A stretch of 64,000 nucleotides of DNA from the NCBI RefSeq assembly GCF_000275845.1, contig NW_006766888.1:785458-849457 (forward strand). The letters run 5' to 3'. The stretch comes from Dichomitus squalens LYAD-421 SS1 (Eukaryota; Basidiomycota; Agaricomycetes; Polyporales; Polyporaceae). Positions 54,379 through 64,000 of the stretch are shown here, one piece after another; the stretch's first letter is position 1, and each line of letters starts with the position of its first letter. The notes under the pieces were generated by a model that saw only the letters and a program-made list of their open reading frames with translations, had not been told where the DNA came from and did not search any database. A program made the position numbers and the translations under genes.

Positions 54379-56415
54379 TTAGGGGGTCACTTCATCCAGC
54401 AGAGGCACGGCTTCTATGACTTCGGGAAGAAGGGTGTCACGGACTGGAATGTAAATGGGAAACCCGACCGTAATCAGAAAGAGACGTACTGGTTGCGGTG
54501 CCCCGAGTGTAGAACACTTTATTGATCTTGAAGCCAGATTCGGCAAGTACTTGCTCAAACTGCAGAGATGTACGTTTTGAAGCATGAACAATGACGAGCA
54601 TTGTCTACGAAGGGTTGGGGCATATGTTAGGTCTGTATGGGTAATGTTTCCGAGTGAGTAGTAGGGCACCACGCACAACATCGAATAAGTTCTGGACCTT
54701 TGTGGCGAAGCCGAAGTTCTCGGGAAGGGGATAGGGGGCTGGCATAAGTTGATAGGGCTGTAATGGCATGAATGATTACAGGAACGATATGACCGTATGT
54801 GAGGGACTAACGGGATCATTGCTCACGGCATTGAGGACCTCTTCCAAAGACCCCCGTCTGTCACAGTCCTCAAGTCGTGTAGGTATCGCCGGCAACATCA
54901 TACAGTCGGCAATGAGCACTGACGAGCACAGCCAAGTGTAAGTTTTCGATTCGCTAGTGTAGATGGGAACAGCTGACCTCTGGACGACTCATGACAAGAC
55001 TTCCGGATTTGTTTCAGTATATTGATAGCATAGCTAGAGCAAAGACTAAGCCATGTTCACAAGAAGATCGGATAGCATAACGAAGATTGCGCTCACTTAT
55101 CATGCCAGTCATCTACAACATAGACCAATTAGCACAACGCCTCACAACTTTCTCTTGGACGACATACGAAGAACCGCTCGCATGAAGTATACCGTGTTTG
55201 GATCCTTGGTGGGATTCTCTGTAAAGAAGTCGTGCGCTTGCAACTCGACTCGCCCATCCGCCAGTGCTTCAGGAAATTCATCCTGCCAAAACTGTCTGGC
55301 TGACTGAATAGGCCCTTCTAGGTCTTGGCAGACAACCTTGAATGTCGGAGTCTTCGCATACACGTGCCGTAGTACGTGTAAAGCAACGGAACCCTGTGCT
55401 GAACCGACGTCTACGAATATTGTATTGGGTGGGAGTGCCTCCCATGGACAATAGGCTATGAGGGGTGCGATGCTTGTATATCCTGCCAACCGGAAGCGCA
55501 GTCATTAGTGACCTGTAGATAGGATAGATGACACAGAGGCTGCTCACCAACTCCCTCTATGCTGACGGCAAACCGGCTGAGACTGTCGGGGTCGTTGTTG
55601 AGCCAGTCCCACCATCCCTTCTTGTCAGACCCGGCCTTCTGGAGGGCCATGGAAAACGGAGAGGCGTCGTTGGTGTCCGCCTCAGCTCCAGCGGAATCTA
55701 TCATGTGTTCCGTCAATGCTGAGCACCCGATCATGACGCCCAGAGCGGCTGGCCTGGCATAGGCCCATGAAGGAGAACCGGCAGTGTTCAAGAGTGCCCA
55801 ACGGGTGGGCGCAAAGACATCTGGAGAAGGTTCTGTCCACCTGAGACCGAAAATATTCGATGCAGACCCATCAACTGCAGCTCTTCCGACAAAAAAGACA
55901 AAGGCTTGCCAATGAGAAGCGGTCAGCAAGCGCAGGCAGCGGGCGAGCTTCTGCGAATCGACCTTCTTCCCTGCCGGCAGTCGAGCGACCAACTGATCGA
56001 CGTGCAGGCCACCGCGCTTCTCCTCATCGCTCTTGAAGACATCCACGAGCTCGATATCGGCGGTCAGGATATATGCGGAGGCGTCGACTGCCCTCAGCGC
56101 GAGATCCTGGTGCGAGTGTGTAAGGAGCGATGTCATTCAACATGACAAGTGCCGAGATACCGTCAGGGCCGTGCCCACGTCTTGAACGAGAGCTTGGATC
56201 ATGTGCGCAGACGCCATAGCCACCTTCCGAGCTTCATGTAGCCTAGGGGTAGGGACTGTGTTTGGCGAGTCAAGGGGGTGCCATGTGGGATCAAGAGAGA
56301 ACGCTGGCATGTGGGCCGCGTCCAGTTCGGCCTCAATGGTGTCAATTGAGGTCGAGAGAAGGGATAAGAGATGTCGAAGAGGGGTTTTCTGTGCTGGGAT
56401 GCCATTATACTTGAG
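54379..56415 (-). CDS. SAM-dependent O-methyltransferase (COMT-like), 5' end disturbed
   Basis: Methylates hydroxyl groups of small aromatic or secondary metabolites. Reading leftward: LRHLLSLLSTSIDTIEAELD, HEARKVAMASAHMIQALVQD, then LALRAVDASAYILTADIELV, GGLHVDQLVARLPAGKKVDS and KLARCLRLLTASH (winged-helix dimer domain), SRFAVSIEGVG, then the SAM site TIFVDVGSAQGSVALHVL with VVCQDLEGPI, FTENPTKDPNTVYFMRAVL, VLIADCMMLPAIPTRLE, PLPENFGFATKVQNLFDVV, QFEQVLAESGFKINKVFYTR and a last exon VRDTLLPEVIEAVPLLDEVT with stop at 54379-54381. An ATG at 56403-56405 (MASQHRK) is one base out of frame with the N-terminal helix, near AAAACCCC. Either one base is missing or the start lies in an unseen upstream exon. 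The substrate is unknown. Confidence 0.82.
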
Positions 56416-58179
56416 CTGTGCGAAAGGTGATGGTTCAGATTCCTAGGTCGTGGGTGAAGTATTCATGCCTGTGCTTCATATGAGCTAAGCTAGGGAGCAA
56501 GATGCTCGGAGAAGGTTTACTCAGGGCGAAATACCAAACTTTGTCTCAGACGCTGCTCCAGGATCCATTCGCGCTTGTTGGGAGCAGCGGGCATACTTAC
56601 AGCCTGTATGTCAATGTCCATCCTCCGTCAGGCGGGTACATACTCGATGTTACCCTCCCAATGACTACGCCAGGAGATCTTACATGTCAACTGAGTGGTG
56701 CATCTGGCAGACCCTATTCACCGCACTGCATTACTCGTGGCAGATTTACTAGTAGAGGAATGACCGCTGGTACGTCCAGTCCTTCTTTCGACGCTTCACC
56801 ATGAATGGACAGAAACTGTCGAGCGGAGAGGCTTCCACTAGTCCCAATGGTCATACGTGTGGGCCGCGAGGAGCTCTCAGTGTCCACGGCATCACAAACG
56901 AGAGATACAATCAGCTCCTTTCCGCTCATTCGCGTCCTGATGCCAAATGCGTGGCTGCAGTTGACGCAGCTTTCCGGATATGCTGACTGCTGCTCGCAGA
57001 CATCTGTACAGCTCAGAGGGCTAAGCGATAGGAGAGCAAGAACATCATTGGTCACGGTAGACTTGTCGACAGCCCGCAGGCAACGTACCTGCCTTACTGA
57101 GCTGAGTGCCGGCCACGTGAGCGACACGCTCAATGCGGCAAACGCGTGTGGCCGAACAGGCTGCTTGCCATACGCGCTGCTTCGTGCTGTACCAGGCGGC
57201 GTCAGAGTGGTTAAGATCGGGTGAGTGCGGCAATTCAATGAGACAGTCTTGTTATGCACGAGCACGAAGGACAAGGAGCGGCGCAAGATGGTGCGTTGCG
57301 TCTGAGGCGCACTCGAGGCACGGACGGACGCCACATGGAGCAAACACAGCCAAACAGGAGCTCTGTGCAGCTGCAGCTCAACAGGCACAGCCGTAGCGTC
57401 CGCGTCGACTGCAACGGTCTGCGCCGGCCTTGGTCCTTCAGCCTGCTTGCTTGCTGCCAACAACGCCCCTGGTCCAGCTTTCTTCCAACCAAACTCATTC
57501 TTATCGTTTGCCTGCGTTTCCTGCACGGGAACCTCGACCCCGGTCAGTCCGGCTCATGCTCGTCTATATCTGATCAACTGACACCGACTCCAGAAGTATA
57601 CCCCAGTTCATTCAGCGACTTACGCCCTCGTAACGCACAAGGCTCCGCCTTCGACTGATTCCCACCGTCATATCCCATTCAACCCCCGTCTGGCCCTGCT
57701 GGCTTATTCTGTCCCGGAAGCGGTTGCCCCCGGTCAGTCTGGTGAGTTCTCGCTGCTTCAAATCGGATCCGGTCTCCGGCTGAGGAGGCAGTGGCAGAGC
57801 ACCTAAGCCGGGCACGTTTGTCTCTCCAGCACATCTCTGGCCCTTAATCAGCTCCGTGCTTGTCCCCCTGCACCTTTATCGCACCGCCGTGGTATCGACT
57901 CCAACGCTTTCTCTCATCTGTCCTCAGCTTGGTCTCTCCGTCGCTGCTAGGTCCTTGCACAGGCTGCAGAACCACTTGTCGCCCTTTTGCCGCATTGCCA
58001 GTCACGCTGGCCGCATAACCGTGGGTCACACCGCACTCGTTCTCCACGACGTTGTGGATAACGCCGATCCGGACAACGCTAGTAGTCTCCCCCTGTATAT
58101 CTATGCGAGTGTCTATAGAAAGCTCTAATCGCCGTCGCAACCCGCCTCACCGCTCACCGCTGATATCGTCCTTGTCAAC
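56416..58179. other. 1.8-kb region without a supported gene
   Basis: Holds an uninterrupted 270-codon frame on the minus strand (56714-57526) and overlapping plus-strand frames. I see no motif in any. The right part is pyrimidine-rich, as expected for the promoter and leader of the gene at 58180. Confidence 0.45.
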
Positions 58180-60754
58180 ATGGCCCACGTTATGCAACCT
58201 GGTGCAGGTCATTTCTCTGGCACATATATCCCCACAATGGCTGGATGGGTACAAGCGAATGCGTTCTACAACGCCGTCCCGTTCAACTCCAAGCCCCCTC
58301 CAGTCCCTCCAGGCGTAAACCCCCAGGTATGGATGAATGGCCAGTGGCAGCCGAACCCGATGTTTCGTCCCCAGCCCGGTATGACGCAGGGCCAGCCCAT
58401 GTGGGCGCCTCATCCAGGCTGGGGTGCGGCGGTCGCGCAAGCGCAAGGACAGAGCAATTTCAACCCGCACAAGCGGGTGGCGAACCCTGGTGATCCATCG
58501 TACTGGGCGACGAAGTTGTCGGATAACCCGCTGGGGTTGGAGAACATGCATATCAAGTACGTATAATCTTGTACAATAGGCTGAGAAGAGAGCGTCACTA
58601 TTCCTTCCTTGTTCTAGGGATCCTGTACCGACTTCTGAACGGCATGTGAAGGAGCAGAACGGTGTCCCTCATACACCGTGGGTCTGGGTGCCGAAGGAGC
58701 TGATGAGCAGCGAGGAAGCCAGTAAGTCCCTGAACAACACCAGTAACCCTGCTTCCCAGGGCGGCCACCCGCAATCGCAGCAGACCGACAAGGCACTTCC
58801 CGCTCCTCCCTACACTTCATCATCTCGCGACCACTCCCGTGCGCCCAGTTCCTCCCAGCGAGACGCGTTTTCCAACCAACAGTACCCTGCGTCGTCACAT
58901 AGCCGGTCTTTGCAGCAAGCGCCCGGTCCCGCTCCTCCCACGTCAGCGCCAGCTGCGGTGTCATCCTATTCCTCCTACCACCAGCAGCAACAGCAACGTC
59001 CTCAGGAGACGCAGCGCCCTGCCGAGCGGTATCCTTCTGCCCCGCCGCAGCAACCGCAGCAGCAGGATACCTCGGTGCACGCACGGCAGCACAGCCATGA
59101 AACTTCTGTTCGGCCCTCTGCCGAGTCCCAGTCGTACCGAGATTATCGTACCCCTTCTGCGTCCGCGTCCGCGTCTGCGTCCTCATCCGCATCTGCGGCA
59201 GCCGCAGCACGGGAGCGGGAACGGGAACGGGAACGGACCTCATCGGGCGATCGAGAGCAGCGCGACCCCCATCGCACGAGCGAGGCCTACAGCGAGTCCC
59301 GGGAGCCACTGCAACCGACGTTCTCCCCCAAGATAGTTCGCACTCCCCGTCATTACTCATCAGGATCAAGACCTTCGAGTCATGAAGAGAGCAATGATAC
59401 TCCGACGAGGACACCCCCTCTCGGTAGCATCTATGCGTCCGCCAGCAACGCTCCCTCGCGCTCCAACAGCATGAGCGTGCGCCGACAGTCCACGATGCCT
59501 CCCTCGGTGAATACATCTGTTTCTACTACGCCCCCCAGCTCCCTCGGCCTGCTCACGTTTACTGAGGAGCCTCAGGCTCTGCTCAGTCCGCTTGTCGTGG
59601 GCAGCACACCCCCGATGGAAACTAAACCCAGTCCTGGCCGGGATGTTGGTCGAAATGGTGCTCGGGACGTCGGTCGGAGTCAGACTTTCCCCGTAATTGA
59701 GCGTCCTGGATACGACGTAGCATTCTCTGGCGAAGCGAGCGAGCGGGAGGGCAAGACTTATCCGCGCACGCCCCGTCCGCGGGAAGGTTCACGACAGCGC
59801 CTGTCCGCTGACCACGAGTACGAACGTGGAGGAGATCGCGACCGATCCGCGAACGTGACGCCTCAGCCACCGACGCGCACCCCCCCAATGCACACTCAGC
59901 CCACGCGCACCCCACCTAGTCGGACGTCCCCATCGTCGTACAACACGCGACCGTCGCCCGAGACCGGTGCATATCACGCGCGTCAGATTTCGAGGAGTCA
60001 CACCTATCCCTCCGTCGCGCCTGTTATCCCACCTCCAGTGGTCCCCCCTCCCGTGATTCCCTCGCCCCCATCGACATCACCTCGTTATGGCTCATCGTCC
60101 CAACATCATTCGTTCAGCTCTTCCCACCACCACTCCTCGAGTACCTCTCACCAACACCAGCCGTCGCGGGACTACTCGAATTCAACCCACCAATCACAAG
60201 CGCAGCAGTACCCCTCGAACTCATACTCGAGCTCGTCGTACTCCCGCACCTCGCCGAATGCAAACTCTTCGCGCTCCCGCGCTGCCTCGCCCTTGCGTCA
60301 CAATCCGCTCCCACGTCCGCCGGCCGTCTCTCCGTATACCGAGTCCCTCGCCCGAGGCGGCGTTACGTCCGCGTCCGCCGCTGCGGCTGCGCACCAACAA
60401 AGCTCCTCATATCAACCTCGGCGGACGGTCCGCCTGGGGTATTGGAATCGGCGGGGCGACCACTTGTACGTGACGGACAAGGGGGAGCGGTTTATCGTGT
60501 ATGCGCTACGCCACCTTGCGAATCCCGAGGAGCTCAGGCAGTATCCGGCGCCCACGGAAGGCTGGTTGGACCATCGCGGTGACTTCATCAAGTACGACCC
60601 GAAGGTCCCGGAGCTGCTCGACTCGCTGCCTGTGCAAGGGGATATTCCCAAGCGTCCCTACTCATCTGTAAGTGTATCATTGACGTCCGTAGATGTTTGG
60701 ACCCGGCTAATGGCGCATCTTCCATCACAGTTCGTTCAGTACGTCGATGTCTGA
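58180..60754 (+). CDS. Large disordered protein with conserved ends, Agaricomycete family of unknown function
   Basis: Start MAHVMQPGAGHFSGTYIPTM in an AACATGG context. Exon 1 ends near 58559 and holds Pro/Trp-rich sequence with NPHKRVANPGDPSYWATKLS and NPLGLENMHI. Exon 2 continues PWVWVPKELM and then about 550 residues of low complexity: Gln-rich, Ser/Ala runs and an Arg-Glu repeat near 59210-59240, plus many SP and TP sites. The conserved C-terminal block RLGYWNRRGDHLYVTDKGER and YPAPTEGWLDHRGDFIKYDP, ELLDSLPVQGDIPKRPY is followed by an intron (about 60669-60730) and a last exon FVQYVDV with stop TGA 60752-60754. About 820 residues. The end block is familiar from many mushroom genomes, but no function is known. 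Confidence 0.75.
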
Positions 60755-61561
60755 AGTTGTCGAACAATGCGAATGGTCTTCCTCGGCTCGGGTATCCAGA
60801 TTGAAAGGACGCAAATCTTTTATCCATCTCGTGTGTCTCTGCGAACCCCTCTCTTTCGTCTATTGTTGTTTATCTATCCAATGTACCAATTAGTTACCAC
60901 TTACCTGGATATCTGCATACAACCATTCCCAGCCCCACCAACCGACAACCCACTGTATTCCCCGCGCAAACCTTGCTTGCCCATGCAATATGTATTCTCT
61001 TATCGTCTATCGAATCCATACACACCGTCTCATACGTGATACGTGCTTACCATCTGCAACTATCCATACATTCATACAGTACGAGCTGTCACGTGGCCAA
61101 CTCGTCCAGTCCGTCCAACACGTTTCATTAGGGTTCGCGTTTTCGAAGCGGCGTGTCATCGACTCGCCTCGTTGTAAGATACAGCAGAAGATCTCTGGAA
61201 CCAACCGCCGAGCGCGCGTCCATACAGTATAGATGTGCCGGACCACGCGGAATGCGAAAGTCAGGTGCGAGCGAAGAGATCAGCGAAAGACAGAATGGTC
61301 TCAACGAGAACACGGACGCCAGCAGAGCATGAGAATATCTGATCCGGCCTATTAGGTTTGGTGTAAGGGCACTGGGACGGAAGAACGAAGGAACGACCTG
61401 AAGGTTCGCAGAAGCGATGCGGGAGAAGACCTGCGATCTCCCCTGTGGTCGCTTTGGACCGAGTGCCGCAGCGCGCTCCAGGCAAATCTGCTCTAGCAAG
61501 CTCGGCGAACCCCCACACCCCTGCATACTGCGCTAGGAAGCGCGGCGTGCAGTGGGTTGGG
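60755..61561. other. 3' intergenic region
   Basis: AT-richer left half, probably 3' UTR. No gene seen. Confidence 0.5.
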
Positions 61562-63003
61562 TTAGACGACGACGACATGTCCCTTGTCCAGATCCCACGC
61601 CAGCCGACGCTCTGAGAGCGTGCGGTCCACTTCATCGGGAAAGCTCCTGAGGCTATCGGAGAACGTGGCTCCTCCTAAGGGGGCAGCAACGTACCCCGCA
61701 GCCCCGATTGTGCTCAGCTTGGACGGGAGGACGAGGCCCTTGCGAGCGCGGCGGTGAGCGAGTTGCAGAACGAGGCCACCCAGGGTGAGTAACGCTGAGA
61801 GTAGTGCAAGCAGACGGACTGTGTATCCGCTGTACAGGGCGCCTTGAGTCAGGAGACTTGCATGGATTGCAATCGTGGACGTACTCGAGAAAAATTCGCT
61901 TGATTTGTTAATTTGGCGAATCGGAACAGCTGAGGGGATCGCTGTAGCCGGTCGCACTCGTGCCTTGAGTAGAGATCGGGGTCAGCATACATGCAAACAT
62001 GGGCACACGAAAGTGGACGTCACAAACGAACGCACCACAGCCGTTAACCCGAACATCTTGAGAAAAGAACAACGTAGCAGAAAGATGATGCAACGTAGAC
62101 GTGAGTAGTACAAGGACTGCAGCCAACACGACAAGCCAGTCACCGCGCTTGAGCGCGGCGTAGACAGTGGAATAGAGACTAGGTGCCTGTGAATCAACTT
62201 GAATGCGAGCGCGATCGTGCGAGTACGAGAGGCACACCTTTTTTGAGAGTAGTCCAAGAATATAGTGCTCTCGGCAGACTCTCCGTGGAGTGAGGCGTTT
62301 AGCAGGTTCAAGTAGGGCTGGGGTACGCCATCAGAGACGAGGACGGAAACAGTCTGCCCTGAGTAACGCACCTGCAGGGCGTATATGCTTGCGCAAGTCC
62401 ATATCCATAGAGAACTATAGAGCGTGGTAATCATAGGGCCCATCACAGCGCTCTATAAGCAAATATAAGCAACAATATTAGATGTCTGCAAATGGTTTCC
62501 TGACAATCAAGAGAACTCACCAGGGCATATCGAGTGACATCGCACGTCAAGAGCTCCCCCACGGCGCCACTTACGGCCCAGCCTGCATATCGATAACGCT
62601 AGGTCTATGATTGCAGTAGGCCCATGCCCCTGAGACGTACCTTGGTCCTTGTTCAATGACAACATAACCTCAAGAGACACTCCAATAATGAGCGTACAGA
62701 GGAGCAGCAGTGTCCAGAACCAGGGTCGGAGTGGAATTGGCCATTTGGCGCAGCGTAGACAGGGTGCACCCTCTGCGAACGGAATGGAGTCTTCGGCGAT
62801 ACATGTCACTGGTAAGAAGTAATTTTCCATGCCTCGTGTAAGACACGGGCACTGGCGGGGAAAGGGCGCGTACCAGACGATTCCGCGACTGGCAAGCCGG
62901 AGGTCTCGGGGGGCGAGGGCTTCCACAACGGTCCCTCCTGCTTGGAAGTAGAAGCTGGTAGAAGGGGAGCGCCAGGGTCGGACCCGTCAACATCGGACGA
63001 CAT
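61562..63003 (-). CDS. Multi-helix membrane protein, DUF3433-like
   Basis: Start MSSDVDGSDPGAPLLPASTS at 63003, polar N-terminus. After introns: IPLRPWFWTLLLLCTLIIGV and SLEVMLSLNKDQG form the first helix and turn; later segments include MGPMITTLYSSLWIWTCASI, ALQVRYSGQTVSVLVSDGVP, LLNASLHGES and VNGCGAFVCDVHFRVPMFAC. The last helix is YTVRLLALLSALLTLGGLVL, then a cytoplasmic end LDKGHVVVV with stop at 61562-61564. The LRPWF-helix-SLE opening and overall pattern resemble the fungal DUF3433 membrane family, whose function is unknown. Several exon joins in the middle are not resolved. Confidence 0.5.
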
Positions 63004-63380
63004 CGAAACGTTGTGAACGTCGTGAGCGGCTTATGGGTCATTCTTCATGGCAGCATGCATAGAGGCTGCATACTCCTAGTAATCAGATGTTCTTAAATTC
63101 AATGATTTACTCCATTCCCGTCGTACGTGTGAGCAAGGACGAACCGTGCAAAGTTGGACATCCATGACAACCGCCGATCCACCTGTCTTCGTGGAGTCAA
63201 TTCCGACCACCGTTAGGGGAATTAGGATGTCCTGAAAGAGATCTGCTGATTGCTGAGCCCTGATGATCGATGGTAGGAAACGCGAGGTTGAGTAAGACGG
63301 ATAGCGAAGGAAGGCTTAACGAGCACCAGGGTATGGTCGGCCTGGACGGTTCGTCAGTTACGCGCGTTAGCATTCAGTCT
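63004..63380. other. Upstream region and retrotransposon boundary
   Basis: Promoter of the membrane protein gene. The outer end of the LTR to the right could not be located. Confidence 0.4.
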
Positions 63381-63399
63381 TAAAAAAACCCTACGCTCT

Positions 63400-64000
63400 A
63401 GGAATGAAAGCAGCATTGTCTCCACGCCCCCGGAGGCTCGTGCACGACGAGCCTTGTAAACTTGTAGTTGTGCGCCACCTTCATATAATTTCCTCCGCCC
63501 GCAAGACGGACATAAGAGATCCTGTACAGAGGACTCTCAGTCTAGTGGGAAGATCACTGACTGTATTAGGACTATACCTGTACAGAGGACTCTAAGAACC
63601 ATATGAGTACAGTATAGTATGGGAATAGAAGATGAACATACCTCAGTCTAGTGGGAAGATCACTGACTGAGGAAAGGAAGGAGCGAAGCCAGCACTGTCT
63701 ACAGCGCTGGCAGGTGGCAGTGCTTGTCTACTATAACAGGAAGGTAAGGTAATCTAATCTAATCTGACACGTCACCTGACCGCATTCCGACACTCCCACT
63801 CAAGCGCTGCCTAAGACCCATAGCCCGCATAAACCTCCAGTGTTTCTCTCGAGGTAAGGCCTTTGTAAAAATGTCCGCTACCATTTCCTCCGTAGGTACC
63901 CATTGTATTTCAGCTTCTCCTGTAGCCACCAGATTGTCGCGCAAGAAATGGAACTTTCGCTGAATGTGCATTGTTCGAGCGCGGAACTGCGCTTCCTTGG
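63400..64000 (-). mobile_element. Ty1/copia LTR retrotransposon, 3' end and LTR, runs off the window
   Basis: The minus-strand frame 63759-64000, open to the window edge, reads FRARTMHIQRKFHFLRDNL, then EIQWVPTEEMVADIFTKALP and REKHWRFMRAMGL: the end of the copia Pol RNase H domain. GAGTGGGAG directly before TGTCGGAATGCGG (minus strand, boundary at 63792/63793) is a good polypurine tract and LTR start. The pol frame reads on into the LTR. The LTR holds CCTGTACAGAGGACTCT twice (63521, 63577) and CTCAGTCTAGTGGGAAGATC twice (63536, 63642). The far LTR end is not identified, so the left coordinate is approximate. Confidence 0.8.

Noticed and set aside
56714..57526. 270-codon minus-strand frame without introns
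   Set aside because: Long for chance, but the amino-acid pattern is unlike a folded protein, overlapping frames on the other strand are also open, and I recognise nothing in it. RNA evidence could rescue it.
1..64000. Prokaryote-type systems (CRISPR, operons, phage)
   Set aside because: Dense spliceosomal introns and fungal families show this is nuclear fungal DNA; no regularly spaced direct repeats were seen.

Overview
This is eukaryotic, clearly fungal DNA, most likely from an Agaricomycete (mushroom-forming or wood-decay basidiomycete). Genes lie on both strands, are 0.5-4 kb long, and are cut by many introns of about 50-60 bases with GT...AG ends and CTNAC-like branch sites. Several families are typical of Agaricomycetes: two DUF6533-type membrane proteins, another seven-helix family seen in mushrooms, an RNAi-type RNA-dependent RNA polymerase, a Git3-like receptor and a DUF4048 protein. 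A member of the Polyporales is plausible but this is inference. There are no bacterial operons and no CRISPR array. I read the coding models by eye through their introns, so exon borders are approximate unless stated. || Layout. 1-5.2 kb: 3' part of a glomulin/Alf4-like gene, a multi-helix membrane protein, then a repeat zone with an assembly gap. 5.2-16.4 kb: purine-cytosine permease (-), Mob4/phocein-type protein (+), RNAi RNA-dependent RNA polymerase (-), Rrg7-like nuclease-fold protein (+). 16.7-20.5 kb: DUF6533 protein (-), then a repeat island holding a twin-hairpin inverted-repeat element, a HET-domain relic and a MITE broken by a gap. 21.2-40.7 kb: PB1-like protein with a KEN motif (+), delta-9 fatty-acid desaturase (-), G-protein alpha subunit (-), a 3.6-kb empty stretch, seven-helix receptor (-), one-helix Ser/Pro-rich protein (+), DUF4048 protein (-), ATP synthase subunit k (-). 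41.2-50.1 kb: MFS transporter (+), GH16 beta-glucanase (+), mitochondrial ornithine carrier (+), an O-methyltransferase relic, mitochondrial ribosome recycling factor (-). 50.2-64 kb: mariner-like inverted-repeat element with a gap, second DUF6533 protein (+), O-methyltransferase (-), large disordered protein (+), DUF3433-like membrane protein (-), and the end of a Ty1/copia retrotransposon running off the right edge. || Themes. Most genes are single-copy housekeeping or signalling genes and do not form an obvious cluster. Three of them (ornithine carrier, recycling factor, ATP synthase k) serve mitochondria, and Rrg7 probably does too. A receptor and a G-alpha gene lie 3.6 kb apart and could act in one pathway. 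The most striking detail is a 10-nt microexon that completes the G-alpha P-loop; a 15-nt microexon is also needed in the ATP synthase k gene. All three N-gaps are flanked by near-identical direct copies, which points to unresolved contig overlaps rather than missing sequence. Three genes carry a likely single-base deletion, which may be sequence error or real decay.
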